DNA of 64,000 bases from Rhizobium sp. ACO-34A (GTDB lineage: Bacteria > Pseudomonadota > Alphaproteobacteria > Rhizobiales > Rhizobiaceae), in contig CP021371.1 of the NCBI GenBank assembly GCA_002600635.1, positions 1,181,001 through 1,245,000 of the forward strand, written 5' to 3'. Position numbers and translations under genes: made by a program. Each line of letters opens with the position of its first letter. The stretch's first letter is position 1. The notes beneath the pieces were generated by a model. It saw only the letters and a list, made by a program, of their open reading frames with translations, ran no database searches and was not told the DNA's origin. Positions 1 through 11,334 of the stretch are shown in pieces.

Positions 1-147
1 GTTTTCAACCTGCTAGATGCCCGCGGCGTGATCTCGGTTACTGAGCGCCAGAGCTACATCCTGCGCGTGCGAACCCTCGCCAAGGCCTGCGGCGAAGCCT
101 TCCTGCTCACCGACGCCGGCGGCGCAAACTTCGGCAAGGCCGCCTGA
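1..147 (+). CDS. glyQ: Glycyl-tRNA synthetase alpha subunit, C-terminal end (partial)
   Basis: Frame 1 is open from the window edge to a TGA at 145-147 and encodes the last 48 residues of a protein. The stretch [17 protein letters not shown] is the well-conserved tail of bacterial GlyQ, the alpha subunit of the alpha2beta2 glycyl-tRNA synthetase that charges tRNA-Gly in the cytoplasm. The beta subunit glyS lies downstream on the same strand at 3608-5974, which supports the call. The two subunit genes are not adjacent: a lemA/DUF2207 pair and a DUF559 gene lie between them. The N-terminal catalytic part is outside the window. The identification rests on the conserved tail and the glyS context and is close to certain. 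Confidence 0.93.
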   Translation, partial: VFNLLDARGVISVTERQSYILRVRTLAKACGEAFLLTDAGGANFGKAA

Positions 148-207
148 AAAAGGGGTAGCTGGCGAAATCTCGCCTGCATGCCGGGATCTACACTTTTTTC
201 AAGTTGC

Positions 208-240
208 AACGGCCGGAAAGACATCGTCTTCTCGGCCGTT
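208..240 (+). other. Long imperfect hairpin downstream of glyQ
   Basis: The sequence folds into arms AACGGCCG and CGGCCGTT, extended inward by GAAAGAC/GTCTTC with mismatches. No T-run follows directly. It lies 61 bp after the glyQ stop and 146 bp before lemA. It could be a factor-assisted transcription end or an mRNA stability element. The rest of 148-385 shows nothing else I can name. Confidence 0.4.
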
Positions 241-385
241 ATGCTTTGAAGGGTAATCCCTGTCCTTCGGAACCGGGATGCCGCCGATACCTTCGTCCTC
301 ATTCTTGGCACGACCGTTCGATGCATCATGACTTTGACGGTGCAACCGGTTAACGTGCGCCCATTAAGTATGGGAGCCCGATTTC

Positions 386-937
386 ATGTTTACGATCCTC
401 GTTATTCTTGCCGCCGTCGCCGTTTATGTCGTCTATATCTACAACAGCCTCGTCAAATCCCGGCAGATGACCGAGGAGGCATGGTCAGGCATCGACGTGC
501 AACTGAAGCGGCGCGCGGATTTGATCCCGAACCTGATCGAGACGGTGAAAGGCTATGCCGCCCATGAAAAGGGCACGCTCGAAGAGGTTGTCGAACTGCG
601 CAACAAGGCGCAGGCGGTGCCCCCGGGCGATATCGCCGGCCGTGCCCAGGCGGAAGGCCTGCTCGGTCAGGCGCTCGGCCGGGTGATCGCGCTTGCTGAA
701 GCCTATCCCGATCTCAAGGCCAACCAGAACTTCCTCGAACTGCAGAAGTCGCTGGAGACCATCGAGGGCGAGATCCAGATGTCGCGCCGTTACTACAACG
801 GTGCGGCACGCGATCTGAACGTCAAGGTCGACAGCTTTCCGTCCAACCTCGTCGCCCGCAATTTCGGTTTCGGCAAGGCGGGCTATTTCGAGATTACCAA
901 CGAGGCGGACCGCGCCGTGCCAAGCGTGAAGTTCTGA
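386..937 (+). CDS. lemA: LemA family membrane-anchored protein
   Basis: The 183-residue product has one N-terminal hydrophobic helix (about residues 2-20, FTILVILAAVAVYVVYIYN). A helical domain follows with the LemA hallmarks: the segment around WSGIDVQLKRRADLIPNL, and later YNGAARDLNVKVDSFPSN. Length matches the family (about 180-200 aa). LemA proteins are thought to sit in the inner membrane with a four-helix cytoplasmic or extracytoplasmic domain, and their biochemical role is unclear. The next gene starts 18 bp downstream and encodes a DUF2207 protein. LemA and DUF2207 genes are often paired, so a shared membrane-associated function is likely. The ATG at 386 gives the full anchor helix. 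Confidence 0.92.
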   Translation: MFTILVILAAVAVYVVYIYNSLVKSRQMTEEAWSGIDVQLKRRADLIPNLIETVKGYAAHEKGTLEEVVELRNKAQAVPPGDIAGRAQAEGLLGQALGRVIALAEAYPDLKANQNFLELQKSLETIEGEIQMSRRYYNGAARDLNVKVDSFPSNLVARNFGFGKAGYFEITNEADRAVPSVKF

Positions 938-955
938 TCGGCCCCGGAGCCCCGC

Positions 956-2890
956 ATGTTCTTCCGACTGCTCGCCGCCCTTTGCCTCGCCTGCCTGATG
1001 GCGCTTTCGCCGGGGCTTGTCGTGGCCGCAGAGTTCATCCGCAGCTACGATGCGCAGATCGCCGTCTCCGCTGACGCCAGCCTCGAGGTCACGGAAACCA
1101 TCACGGTCCGCGCCGAGGGCAATGATATCAGGCGCGGCATCTTCCGGGATTTCCCGCTCTATGCGGAGGATGCGAAGGGACGCCGCACCAAGGTTGACTT
1201 CGAACTCCTGTCCGTCGAGCGGGATGGCGAGCCGGAAACCTCGCACACCGAGAGCATTACGGGCGGCATCCGCATTTATGCCGGATCGGCGGATACCTAT
1301 CTTGCCCCTGGGGACTACACTTACCGCATCGTCTATCGCACCGGTCGACAGATCCGCTATTTCGACGATCACGACGAACTCTACTGGAACGTGACCGGTA
1401 ATGGCTGGCGGTTTCCCATCAACGAAGCGTCGGCCACAGTCGTCCTGCCGGAAGGTGTGAAACCGACCGAGACGGCCTATTACACGGGTTATCTGGGCGC
1501 GACGGATCGCAATGCGCGAATGCTGCGCACCAGCGAGGGCGTCTATTTCGAGACCACCGCACCGCTGCTGCCGGAGCAGGGGTTGACCATCGCCGTGGGC
1601 CTGCCGAAGGGCGCGCTCGCAGCGCCTTCCAGCGAGCAGAGCCTCTGGTGGCTGCTGCGCGACAATCTCGCCAACATCATCGGCTTTGGCGGCCTCGCTC
1701 TCGTCTTCGTTTATTACCTGCGGTCTTGGCTTGCGGTCGGGCGTGATCCGGCCGGTGGCGTTATCGTGCCGCGCTGGGATGCGCCCGATGGCATTTCCCC
1801 GGCGCTGGTGAATTACATCGACAACAAGGGCTTTTCCGGCGCGGGCTGGACGGCGCTTTCCGCCTCCGCCCTCGACCTCGCGGTGAAGGGCTATGTCGTC
1901 CTTGATGACCTCGAAAAATCCATCGTCATCCGCCGGACGGAAAAGCCGCTGGACGGCAAGCTGCCGACCGGGCAGGCGGCGCTGATCGCCGAGGTGGGCA
2001 AGCCCGGCTCGGAACTGGTGATCGACAAGGCCAATGGCCAGCGCGTGCAGGCTGTCGGCCAGAGGTTCCGCTCGGCCATCGAGAAGGAGCATCGCGGCAA
2101 GTATTACCGTTCGAATTCAGGATACATCTTCGGCGGCGTGGTGCTGAGCGGCGCGGTCTTCGTTGCACTGCTGATGTTCGGCGATCTGAGCGAGGATACG
2201 ATCGGCATGATGTTCGTGCCGATCTTCTTCGCGGTCTTTCTCGGCGGCTTCGCCGTCAATCTCGGCAAGGGCCTGCGCCGTGGGGCATCGCTTCCCGTCC
2301 GCATCTTCTCCATCATCGGGCTGGCCGCGGTCGCTGCGGTGGCGCTCACCGTCTTTTCCGGCATCCTGCTGGCCATCTTCACCGAGCTGGAGGAAAGCCA
2401 TCAACTCGGTTTGCTCGCAGCCATCGGCGGCGTGGTGCTGATCAACGCGCTGTTCTTCTTCCTGATGGGCGCGCCGACGCCGCTCGGCCGCAAGCTGATG
2501 GACGGCATCGAGGGACTGCGCATCTACATGACGCTCGCTGAAAAGGACCGGATGAACATGCAGGGTGCGCCAAAAATGTCGCCGCAGCATTTCGAGACGC
2601 TGCTGCCCTACGCGGTAGCGCTTGGCGTTGAAAAGCCGTGGACGCGAACTTTCGAGACGTGGCTCGCGACAGCTGCGGCCGGAGCCGCCGCCGCTGCCTA
2701 TCAGCCAGCCTGGTATCATGGTTCCAGCCCCGGCGATTTCGGCGGCCGCATCGGTGGCTTTTCCTCGTCCATGGCATCCACCATCGCCTCCACACTTCCA
2801 GAACCGCCAAAAAGCTCGTCGTCAGGCCTTTCTTCCGGCGGCGGTTCCTCCGGTGGCGGAGGTGGCGGCGGCGGTGGTGGCGGGTGGTAG
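956..2890 (+). CDS. DUF2207 domain-containing membrane protein with Gly-rich tail
   Basis: The 644-residue product begins with a signal peptide (about 1-24, [12 protein letters not shown]). An extracytoplasmic beta-rich DUF2207 domain follows, containing [15 protein letters not shown]. Next comes a membrane helix near 238-258, a soluble stretch, and a cluster of four hydrophobic segments between about 388 and 510. The C-terminus ends in a serine- and glycine-rich tail, including an almost pure glycine run before the final GGW, a shape seen in many DUF2207 proteins. The reaction is unknown. It starts 18 bp after lemA with an AGCC-type spacing behind GGAG, so the two are probably one operon. 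A very long antisense reading frame covers this gene but shows no protein-like features. Confidence 0.88.
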   Translation: MFFRLLAALCLACLMALSPGLVVAAEFIRSYDAQIAVSADASLEVTETITVRAEGNDIRRGIFRDFPLYAEDAKGRRTKVDFELLSVERDGEPETSHTESITGGIRIYAGSADTYLAPGDYTYRIVYRTGRQIRYFDDHDELYWNVTGNGWRFPINEASATVVLPEGVKPTETAYYTGYLGATDRNARMLRTSEGVYFETTAPLLPEQGLTIAVGLPKGALAAPSSEQSLWWLLRDNLANIIGFGGLALVFVYYLRSWLAVGRDPAGGVIVPRWDAPDGISPALVNYIDNKGFSGAGWTALSASALDLAVKGYVVLDDLEKSIVIRRTEKPLDGKLPTGQAALIAEVGKPGSELVIDKANGQRVQAVGQRFRSAIEKEHRGKYYRSNSGYIFGGVVLSGAVFVALLMFGDLSEDTIGMMFVPIFFAVFLGGFAVNLGKGLRRGASLPVRIFSIIGLAAVAAVALTVFSGILLAIFTELEESHQLGLLAAIGGVVLINALFFFLMGAPTPLGRKLMDGIEGLRIYMTLAEKDRMNMQGAPKMSPQHFETLLPYAVALGVEKPWTRTFETWLATAAAGAAAAAYQPAWYHGSSPGDFGGRIGGFSSSMASTIASTLPEPPKSSSSGLSSGGGSSGGGGGGGGGGGW

Positions 2891-2920
2891 GTTAGGCCCA
2901 CCGAAAGAGGAGCAAAGATA

Positions 2921-3373
2921 TTGGCAAGACCTTCGTCATCGCTCGATCGGTTCAAGCGCGCCAATGCGCGGCGGCTGCGTGCAACGATGACGGATGCGGA
3001 AAGTCGACTTTGGCGACATCTGTGGCGTATACCGATTGCGGGGACGCATTTCAGAAGGCAGGTACCGATCGGTCGATATTTTGCGGATTTCGCGTGTCAC
3101 CAGATTGGCTTGGTGATTGAGTTGGATGGTAGTCAGCATGCAAACGGAGATGCTACGCGCCATGACGAGGAACGGTCGCAGTTCCTGGCTTTACAGGGAT
3201 ACCGGGTCATTCGCTTCTGGAACCATGAGGTTTTGGGTGAACTGGATGCTGTTCTCGATACCATTTTTGCAGCAGTGCAAGAGCAGCAAGCAGCTTTGTC
3301 TCTTTCTGGCGTTGTTCACCCCACCCCGTGCCTTCGGCCCGACCCTCCCCCTCAAGGGGAGGGTGGCTGCTGA
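2921..3373 (+). CDS. DUF559 domain protein (Vsr/restriction-endonuclease-like fold)
   Basis: The 150-residue protein carries the DUF559 signature: MTDAESRLWRHL near the N-terminus, FRRQVPIGRYFADFAC, then VIELDGSQH and GYRVIRFWNHEVL. The D/E-xD and QH residues correspond to the endonuclease-like core of this family, related to very-short-patch-repair nucleases; function in rhizobia is untested. A TTG start at 2921 is chosen because AGAGGAG lies nine bases upstream and no ATG is suitably placed. The last 25 or so residues (PTPCLRPDPPPQGEGG) are encoded by an intergenic palindromic repeat that has become part of the gene. The upstream gap of 30 bp from the DUF2207 gene suggests co-transcription. 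Confidence 0.82.
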   Translation: MARPSSSLDRFKRANARRLRATMTDAESRLWRHLWRIPIAGTHFRRQVPIGRYFADFACHQIGLVIELDGSQHANGDATRHDEERSQFLALQGYRVIRFWNHEVLGELDAVLDTIFAAVQEQQAALSLSGVVHPTPCLRPDPPPQGEGGC

Positions 3374-3441
3374 TGCCGCCGTTCCACGCTCCACCTCCCC
3401 CTTGAGGGGGGAGGTCGCCGCGAAGCGGCGGGTGGGGGTGA
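3316..3441. repeat. REP-like palindromic repeat cluster overlapping the DUF559 gene end
   Basis: Two palindromes, CTCCCCCTCAAGGGGAG and CTCCCCCTTGAGGGGGGAG, lie about 35 bp apart and are flanked by CACCCCACCCC and GGGTGGGGGTGAC, so the whole unit is an imperfect inverted repeat. The same core recurs near 3570-3600, 6576-6824, 25223-25396, 39555-39670 and 58516-58686. Such elements are typical intergenic repeats of rhizobial genomes. The left half encodes the end of the DUF559 protein. Confidence 0.85.
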
Positions 3442-3524
3442 CTTATGCGGCACGATGGTCAGGCGATGCTGCTAATTCCCGCCCGTTGGTGCCATTTCGC
3501 GATTGTCTACCCGCGCCAAATTTT

Positions 3525-3547
3525 GCTAGCAGGGGCTAGCTTTTTAA
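3525..3547 (+). terminator. Rho-independent terminator before glyS
   Basis: The stem GCTAGC-AGGG-GCTAGC is followed at once by TTTTTAA. It closes the glyQ/lemA/DUF2207/DUF559 strand run and lies 61 bp upstream of the glyS start. A short single REP-like palindrome (CCTCCTTTCAAGGGAGG, about 3575-3596) sits between it and glyS. Confidence 0.7.
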
Positions 3548-3607
3548 TCAGCCCACACCGGACTTTTGGTCCAACCCTCCTTTCAAGGGAGGGGCAGGAA
3601 AGAGAAC

Positions 3608-5974
3608 ATGCCCGATCTTCTGCTCGAACTTCGCTCCGAGGAAATCCCGGCCCGTATGCAGCGCAAGGCTGCCGGCGACCTCAAGAAACTCGTCACCGAT
3701 GCACTGGTCGAGGCGGGTCTGAGTTACGAGGGTGCGCGCGAATACTGGACGCCGCGCCGGCTGACGCTGGACATTCGCGGCCTGACCGCCCGTTCCGCCG
3801 ATATCCGCGAGGAGAAGAAGGGCCCGAGCGTCAGTGCTCCGCAGCCCGCCATCGATGGCTTCCTGCGCGGCGCGGGCCTCACCTCCATCGATCAGGCAAC
3901 CGTCAAGACCGATCCGAAGAAGGGTGATTTCTACGTCGCCTATCTCGAAAAGCCCGGTCGCGCTGCGGAAGAAATCGTTGCCGAGGTCATGCCCGGCATC
4001 ATCCGCACCTTCCCCTGGCCGAAGTCCATGCGCTCCGGTTCGGCCTCCATGCCGAAGGGTTCCGTCTATGGCGGGATCGAGGGCAAGGGCATGGAAGCGC
4101 TGCGCTGGGTACGCCCGCTGCAGTCGATCGTCTGCACCTTCGGCTCCGACCATGATGAAACCGTCGTCATTCCCTTCGAGATCGACGGCATCACCGCCGG
4201 CAATGTCACCTATGGCCACCGCTTCCACGCACCGGCCGCCATCACGGTTCGTCGTTTCGACGATTACGTCGCGAGCCTCGAAAAGGCGAAGGTCATCCTC
4301 GATGCCGAGCGCCGCAAGCAGATCATCGCGCAGGACGCCGCCAATCTCGCCTTCGCCAACGGCCTCGATCTGGTCGAGGACGAAGGCCTGCTGGAAGAGG
4401 TGTCCGGCCTCGTCGAATATCCGCATGTGCTGCTCGGCACCTTCGAGACGGATTACCTGACGATCCCGGCCGAGATCATCCGGTTGACCATCAAGACCAA
4501 CCAGAAGTGCTTCGTCACCCGCCCGCATGGTGAGACCGAAGGTCTCTCCAACCATTTCGTTCTCGTCTCCAACATCGAGGCGAAGGACGGCGGCAAGGAG
4601 ATCATGCACGGTAATGGCAAGGTCGTGCGCGCCCGCCTTTCGGATGCGCTGCACTTCTGGAAGCGCGACCAGGGCGACCTGCCGGATCTGGAAACGCTGA
4701 AGGCTTCCGCCGAAAAGTTCGGTCTCGACCTGAAGAAGCCGCTTGACCAGCGCATGGCCAAGCTCGATGCGCTGAACGTCACGTTCCATGCAAAGCTCGG
4801 CACGCAGGGCGAACGCGTTACGCGCATCCGGGCGCTGGCAGAGAAAGTCGCCCCGATCGTCGGCGCCGATGCAGCACTGGTCGACCGCGCGGTCGTGCTG
4901 GCCAAGGCGGACCTCCGTACCGAAGCCGTTGGCGAATTCCCGGAACTGCAGGGCGTCATGGGCCGCAAGTACGCGCTGCTGCAGGGCGAGCACGGCTCCG
5001 TCGCAACCGCCATCGAGGACCACTACAAGCCGCAGGGACCGTCCGACCGCGTGCCGGACGACAAGGTCGCAATCACGGTAGCCCTTGCCGACAAGCTCGA
5101 CACGTTGATCGGTTTCTGGGCTATCGATGAAAAGCCGACCGGCTCGAAGGACCCCTACGCGCTTCGCCGCGCAGCGCTCGGCGTGGCTCGGATTATCCTT
5201 GAGTGTGGTGTTCGGTTGCAGCTTCTTAAATATATAAGGAAGCCGATGGCGTTGATGCTGATGCAGTTGAGCGGTGAGCGTCGAGAATTGAAGATGCCGC
5301 TAAAAACATTCTTTGAGGTCAAGTTAGCAAATAAAACACTCGCCACGGATGATAATTGGCAAGAAGAAATCCAGCGTATTTATGCGGAATACAAGAGATT
5401 TGTCGATGAACCCAAAAGCGAAAATGAGCTAATCGATGCATTTCGAGCAAAAACTGCCGACCTCCTGTCCTTCTTCCATGATCGCCTGAAGGTCTACCTG
5501 CGCGATCAGGGCGCGCGCCATGACATCATCGATTCCGTGCTGACGCCGGAGGCCGACGACCTGTTGATGGTCGCTCGCCGTGCCGAGGCGCTGACCGCCT
5601 TCATCACGTCCGAGGACGGCAAGAACCTGCTGGCCGGCACCAAGCGTGCGACCCAGCTGCTGGCCGCGGAAGAGAAGAAGGGCACCGTGGTTGCCGATGC
5701 CGTGTCGGATGCGCTTCTGAAGCTCGATGCCGAACAGGCGCTCTTTGCCGCCATCAAGGTGGCGAGCGCGGAGGCGGCCGATGCCGTCGCGAGCGAGGAT
5801 TTCCGCTCCGCCATGCAGGCCCTGTCGAAGCTCCGCGCGCCTGTCGACAAGTTCTTCGACGACGTGCTGGTCAATGACGAGGACGCTGCCATCAGGGCAA
5901 ACCGACTGGCGCTGCTGAAGGCCATCCGCGAGGCAACGGGTACGGTCGCGGATTTCTCCAAGATCACGGGGTAA
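3608..5974 (+). CDS. glyS: Glycyl-tRNA synthetase beta subunit
   Basis: The 788-residue product is the beta chain of bacterial glycyl-tRNA synthetase, needed for tRNA-Gly recognition and aminoacylation with GlyQ. The start [17 protein letters not shown] is the conserved GlyS N-terminus, so ATG 3608 is preferred over the frame opening at 3566, whose extra residues derive from a repeat. Other landmarks are [11 protein letters not shown] (canonical KSMRW region) and [13 protein letters not shown]. The protein is about 100 residues longer than the E. coli subunit. Part of the excess falls in residues roughly 533-617 (5205-5460), where codon usage turns AT-rich and unlike the rest of the gene. The reading frame stays open through it and rejoins conserved sequence at [15 protein letters not shown]. 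Confidence 0.96.
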   Translation: MPDLLLELRSEEIPARMQRKAAGDLKKLVTDALVEAGLSYEGAREYWTPRRLTLDIRGLTARSADIREEKKGPSVSAPQPAIDGFLRGAGLTSIDQATVKTDPKKGDFYVAYLEKPGRAAEEIVAEVMPGIIRTFPWPKSMRSGSASMPKGSVYGGIEGKGMEALRWVRPLQSIVCTFGSDHDETVVIPFEIDGITAGNVTYGHRFHAPAAITVRRFDDYVASLEKAKVILDAERRKQIIAQDAANLAFANGLDLVEDEGLLEEVSGLVEYPHVLLGTFETDYLTIPAEIIRLTIKTNQKCFVTRPHGETEGLSNHFVLVSNIEAKDGGKEIMHGNGKVVRARLSDALHFWKRDQGDLPDLETLKASAEKFGLDLKKPLDQRMAKLDALNVTFHAKLGTQGERVTRIRALAEKVAPIVGADAALVDRAVVLAKADLRTEAVGEFPELQGVMGRKYALLQGEHGSVATAIEDHYKPQGPSDRVPDDKVAITVALADKLDTLIGFWAIDEKPTGSKDPYALRRAALGVARIILECGVRLQLLKYIRKPMALMLMQLSGERRELKMPLKTFFEVKLANKTLATDDNWQEEIQRIYAEYKRFVDEPKSENELIDAFRAKTADLLSFFHDRLKVYLRDQGARHDIIDSVLTPEADDLLMVARRAEALTAFITSEDGKNLLAGTKRATQLLAAEEKKGTVVADAVSDALLKLDAEQALFAAIKVASAEAADAVASEDFRSAMQALSKLRAPVDKFFDDVLVNDEDAAIRANRLALLKAIREATGTVADFSKITG

Positions 5975-5990
5975 TCCGGAGGCGCGGGCG

Positions 5991-6476
5991 ATGGACAGGA
6001 TCCTCATCAGCGCCTGTCTTCTCGGTCACGCCGTCCGTTATGATGGCAAGGGCAAGCTGCTCGTCCATCCCGCGATCGATCGCTGGCGGGAGGAGGGACG
6101 GCTGGTGACGATCTGTCCGGAGATGGCGGGCGGCATGGCCGTTCCGCGTCCGCAAGCGGAGATCGAGAACGGCCTTACCGGTGAGGATGTGCTGGACGGC
6201 AAGGCCCGCGTCATCGAGGTGACGGGCGGCGATGTGACTGCGGAGTTCATCGCTGGTGCCGAACGGGCTCTCGCATTCGCTGGCGACAATGGTTGTACTT
6301 TCGCGCTGCTGATCGACGGCAGCCCCTCCTGCGGATCGGGCCTGATCTATGACGGCTCCTTTGCCGGTATAAAACATGCGGGCCGGGGTGTGACTGCAGC
6401 GCTTTTCCGCCGGTCAGGGATAGACGTGTTTTCCCATCACGACATCGACGCGCTGGCGGAACGTCTTCGCAAATAA
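5991..6476 (+). CDS. DUF523 family protein
   Basis: The 161-residue cytoplasmic protein has the DUF523 pattern: ILISACLLGHAVRYDGKGK at the N-terminus, ICPEMAGGMAVPRPQAEI in the middle, and LIDGSPSCGSGLIYDGSF with its conserved Ser-Pro-Ser-Cys-Gly. Conserved cysteines (C9, C42 region, SCG) suggest a metal- or thiol-based role, but no reaction is established. The gene starts 16 bp after glyS, so it probably shares its transcript. Length is normal for the single-domain form. Confidence 0.85.
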   Translation: MDRILISACLLGHAVRYDGKGKLLVHPAIDRWREEGRLVTICPEMAGGMAVPRPQAEIENGLTGEDVLDGKARVIEVTGGDVTAEFIAGAERALAFAGDNGCTFALLIDGSPSCGSGLIYDGSFAGIKHAGRGVTAALFRRSGIDVFSHHDIDALAERLRK

Positions 6477-6575
6477 CAGGTAAAACGATCTGCTGGTCGT
6501 GAATTATGCGAAAGCAAAGAGGCAGGGCACGTAAGCGATAGCCTTCAAAATATCCGACACAACGGCGTTCCTGGC

Positions 6576-6824
6576 ACCCCCCTCTGCCTTGCCAGGCATC
6601 TCTCCCTCAAGGGGGGGATCGGCATAGCGGTAGGCCTCTCGGTCTCTTTACTCCATCCAATCACTTGAAGAAGAACTGCGCTCTAACCCATTGAAGCTAC
6701 GCATTGAGCTTTTCGAAATTCGATTCCGATTTTCGGGCTGATGGGCTCTGTCGAAGGGGCGGGTGGTATCAACATCCGATCTCCCCCCTTGAGGGGGAGA
6801 TGGCCGGCAGGCCAGAGGGGGGTG
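6576..6824. repeat. Inverted pair of REP-like elements
   Basis: The left arm (6576-6620) begins CCCCCCTCTGCCTTGCCAGG and the right arm (6778-6824) ends with its near reverse complement; both contain a CCCCTCAAGGGGG-type core. The roughly 157 bp between the arms has no gene. Together with 6477-6575 this makes up the 493-bp gap after the DUF523 gene, in which I see no other feature. Confidence 0.8.
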
Positions 6825-6901
6825 AGCCGCAAGCTCACAATTGTCATCGCGTACATGCCCAGTCATCACGAATACGCTCCAGACACACCTCTTCCAGACA
6901 C

Positions 6902-6942
6902 AAACAAAAAAGCCGCCGGACATATATCGTCCGACGGCTTCC
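6902..6942 (-). terminator. Terminator of the downstream chemoreceptor gene
   Basis: On the minus strand the stem GCCGTCGGAC / GTCCGGCGGC (one mismatch, ATATAT loop) is followed by TTTTTTG. It lies 28 bp beyond the stop of the chemoreceptor gene 6970-8802. Confidence 0.85.
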
Positions 6943-6969
6943 CTCACGCCCCCGCGTTGAAGGTTTGTC

Positions 6970-8838
<1,869 letters not shown>

Positions 8839-8940
8839 TCACCGGGCAAGCGGTGGCGGCATGAATCGCAGGAAGTTTTGGAAAAGCGCATGATGCGCCA
8901 AAGGAAGATGCTGCATCGCATCATTGAAAATACTATGGAA

Positions 8941-8972
8941 CTTCAATTTTAAACATTTTCCTAAAATTGAAG
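8941..8972. promoter_or_regulatory. Perfect 10-bp inverted repeat upstream of chemoreceptor
   Basis: CTTCAATTTT and AAAATTGAAG are exact reverse complements separated by 12 bp, in the AT-rich promoter region 139-170 bp upstream of the chemoreceptor start at 8802. The arms could be an operator half-site pair or a transcript hairpin. No T-run follows in either direction beyond the arms, and the paralogue has its own terminator nearby, so regulation is the better guess. Confidence 0.4.
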
Positions 8973-9000
8973 CATTCCGGATAGTCTTGGCAGGCTGACC

Positions 9001-9032
9001 AAAAAAAGTCGCCGGCATTTCTGCCGGCGGTT
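9001..9032 (-). terminator. Terminator of second chemoreceptor gene
   Basis: On the minus strand CGCCGGCAG-AAAT-GCCGGCG is followed by ACTTTTTTT. It lies 33 bp after the stop of the chemoreceptor gene 9066-10907 and separates the two paralogues, so they are probably transcribed independently. Confidence 0.87.
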
Positions 9033-9065
9033 GTTGCGGTATTGATTTTATACTCGCGCGGCGCG

Positions 9066-10907
9066 TCAGGAGGCGCGGCGCATTCTTTCGGCCATCGCAC
9101 CAAGGCCGGCGGAGGACTGCATGCCCTGTCCGGAAACCCGGAAGCCGCGGATGAGGTTCAGCAGTTCCTCGGTGTCGCTGGCCAGAGCCTCGGCCGAAGC
9201 CGTGGTCTCTTCCGCCATCGCCGCATTGTGCTGGGTCGCCGCGTCGAGCTGGTTCATCGACGAGGAGATGGAGCGCAGGGTGGTGTCCTGTTCCGACGCG
9301 GAATGGGCGATCTTGGTGACGATGTCGCTTGCCGCCTTGATCTGGTCGGAGATGCGCTTCAGCGCTTCGCCAGCCTCGCCAACCAGCTGCACGCCGTTCT
9401 GCACCTGAACGGAAGACCGCGAGATCTGTTCCTTGATCTCCTTGGCGGCAGCCGCAGAGCGCTGCGCAAGCTCGCGGACTTCCTGTGCGACGACGGCGAA
9501 ACCCTTGCCGCTTTCGCCGGCGCGGGCGGCTTCGACGCCTGCGTTCAGGGCCAGAAGGTTGGTCTGGAAGGCGATCTCGTCGATCACGCCGATAATCTTG
9601 GAGATTTCCGAAGACGAGTGCTCGATGCCGCTCATCGCGCCGATCGCCTGGGCGACGACGGCATCCGAGCGGGAGGCCTCGGTCGAAACGGCGTGGACGC
9701 GCTTTGCCGCTTCCTGGGCGCCGTCGGCGGTCTGGCGAACGGCAACCGTCAGCTCGTCGAGGGCAGCCGAGGTTTCCTCGAGATTGGCTGCCTGACGCTC
9801 TGTACGCTGCGAAAGTTCGTTGGAGGCGCGGCGGATCTCTTCCTTCGAGCCGCCGATGTCGATGCCCTTGGCGCTGACCTTCGCCATGGCCGCTTCGAGG
9901 TGCGACAGCGCTTCGTTGAAGTTGTCGCGCAGGCCGGAATACTTGGCGCCGATATCGCCGCAACGGACGGTGAGGTCACCGTGTGCGAGCTGTTCCAGCG
10001 CCTGGCCGATGGTGGAGACGACGCGGGCCTGCTGCTCGGCTTCGGAACGCTGCATGTCGGCGTTATGCTGACGCTCGCTGTCGAGCTGCATCTGCTGTTC
10101 GTCCTGGCGGGCAGCAAGCGCGTGGCGTTCACGCACCTTCTCCTGCAGTTCCTTGGTGGCCTTGGCCATCATGCCGACTTCGTTGCGCATGTCGGTGTGC
10201 GGAATGGCAAGCGAGACGTTTTCGTTGGCCACTTCTTCCAGCGCATGATGGATGGCCTTCAGCGGCAGCGTGATGCCGCGAATGACGATCCAGCCGGCGG
10301 CGAGGCCGAGAACGACCAGCGTTGCGCCGATCATCATGGCCTTCCAGATCATCGCGTTGAGCTTGATCTGCAGGTCGTCGATATAGACGCCGGTGGCGAC
10401 GATCATGTTCCACGGCTCGTAGGACTTGCTGTAGACGGCCTTTTCAAAGACTTCGCCGCTCTTGTCGCCGGGCTTTTCCCAGAAGTAATGGGTGACGCCG
10501 CCACCCTTCTTGCCCTTTTCAAGCATTTCTTCGCGGAAGAGGTTGCCCTTCTTGTCCGGCTGGCCCTTGCTGTTCAGGCCGATCTGCTGCGGATTGGGAT
10601 GGAAGACCGTTACGACGTCGTAGGAAATGCCGAAGAGATAGCCGTTCGGCTCGAACTTTGCCTTGGAGAGAACCGCGAAGGCCTGCTTCTGGGCTTCTTC
10701 CTTGGTCAGCTCGCCGGATTTCACCTTGGCGTCATAGCTTTCGATGATCGCGAGGCCGGATTCGACCTGCGTGCGCAGCATGTCGGTGCGCTCGGTATAG
10801 ATCGCGTCCGCGGCCGAACTGATCTGGAAATAGGTTGCGATGCCGAATGCGATCATCAGGGCACCGATCAACCCAAGCAACTGGTGGGAAATCTTCAGAT
10901 TCTTCAT
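9066..10907 (-). CDS. Methyl-accepting chemotaxis protein with single Cache domain (paralogue)
   Basis: The 613-residue chemoreceptor closely resembles the one at 6970-8802 from the N-terminus ([11 protein letters not shown] versus [11 protein letters not shown]) to the signalling tip ([20 protein letters not shown]). The periplasmic Cache domain differs more ([32 protein letters not shown]), so ligand choice may have diverged. TM1 is about 8-28 and TM2 about 190-212, followed by HAMP. ATG 10907 is chosen over an earlier in-frame start at 10991 because GAGGA precedes it and because the start then matches the paralogue. The C-terminus (RMRRAS) lacks a tether pentapeptide. Confidence 0.93.
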   Translation of the reverse strand: MKNLKISHQLLGLIGALMIAFGIATYFQISSAADAIYTERTDMLRTQVESGLAIIESYDAKVKSGELTKEEAQKQAFAVLSKAKFEPNGYLFGISYDVVTVFHPNPQQIGLNSKGQPDKKGNLFREEMLEKGKKGGGVTHYFWEKPGDKSGEVFEKAVYSKSYEPWNMIVATGVYIDDLQIKLNAMIWKAMMIGATLVVLGLAAGWIVIRGITLPLKAIHHALEEVANENVSLAIPHTDMRNEVGMMAKATKELQEKVRERHALAARQDEQQMQLDSERQHNADMQRSEAEQQARVVSTIGQALEQLAHGDLTVRCGDIGAKYSGLRDNFNEALSHLEAAMAKVSAKGIDIGGSKEEIRRASNELSQRTERQAANLEETSAALDELTVAVRQTADGAQEAAKRVHAVSTEASRSDAVVAQAIGAMSGIEHSSSEISKIIGVIDEIAFQTNLLALNAGVEAARAGESGKGFAVVAQEVRELAQRSAAAAKEIKEQISRSSVQVQNGVQLVGEAGEALKRISDQIKAASDIVTKIAHSASEQDTTLRSISSSMNQLDAATQHNAAMAEETTASAEALASDTEELLNLIRGFRVSGQGMQSSAGLGAMAERMRRAS

Positions 10908-11230
10908 GGGTCCTCGCTCGATCAAAGGGTCCGGCGGCGTTCTGCCGATCCTTGCGAGGTTCCTCTGCACTCGCCAGTGCACATGCATCATGCGGCTTCC
11001 GGGTTATGCAGCGAGGATGCGGGCTGTTGTGTAAAATTTGAATTATATTGGCCCGACAACAAATAAACCCCAAAAAATAGGAGGGTTTTAGTCGCAAATG
11101 ATACCGTTTCGCGATTTCGGATAACTATTGGGAACCAATATATAATTTGAAATTGACGCACGTCATTTTTTGATGTCGCGCCAAGGTAGTTTTACTTGTT
11201 TTGCAGATGATGTTTTTCACCTTCAGGTAG

Positions 11231-11261
11231 CGAAAACGCCCCGGTTTTGCCGAGGCGTTTG
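11231..11261 (-). terminator. Probable terminator of the small secreted protein gene
   Basis: On the minus strand AAACGCCTCGGC-AAAA-CCGGGGCGTTTT forms a stem ending in a short T-run, 74 bp after the stop at 11335. The rest of the 427-bp gap 10908-11334 is AT-rich between 11035 and 11220 and presumably holds the promoter of the chemoreceptor gene that starts at 10907; I could not fix -35/-10 boxes. Confidence 0.6.
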
Positions 11262-11334
11262 CTCCGCATTGGCGCGGCAGGCCCGATCAGCCCGGATCGT
11301 ATGGCTGGGTGGGGCAGGGAAGGCGAACGGCGAC

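Noticed and set aside
485..2092. 535-residue antisense open frame over lemA and the DUF2207 gene
   Set aside because: It lies opposite two well-supported genes, is rich in Arg/Gly/Ala/Asp as expected for shadows of GC-rich coding DNA, and has no motif.
3337..3441. CRISPR-like repeats in the CCCCTCAAGGGG stretches
   Set aside because: The repeats are palindromic intergenic elements, scattered and inverted, without regular spacers or cas genes.
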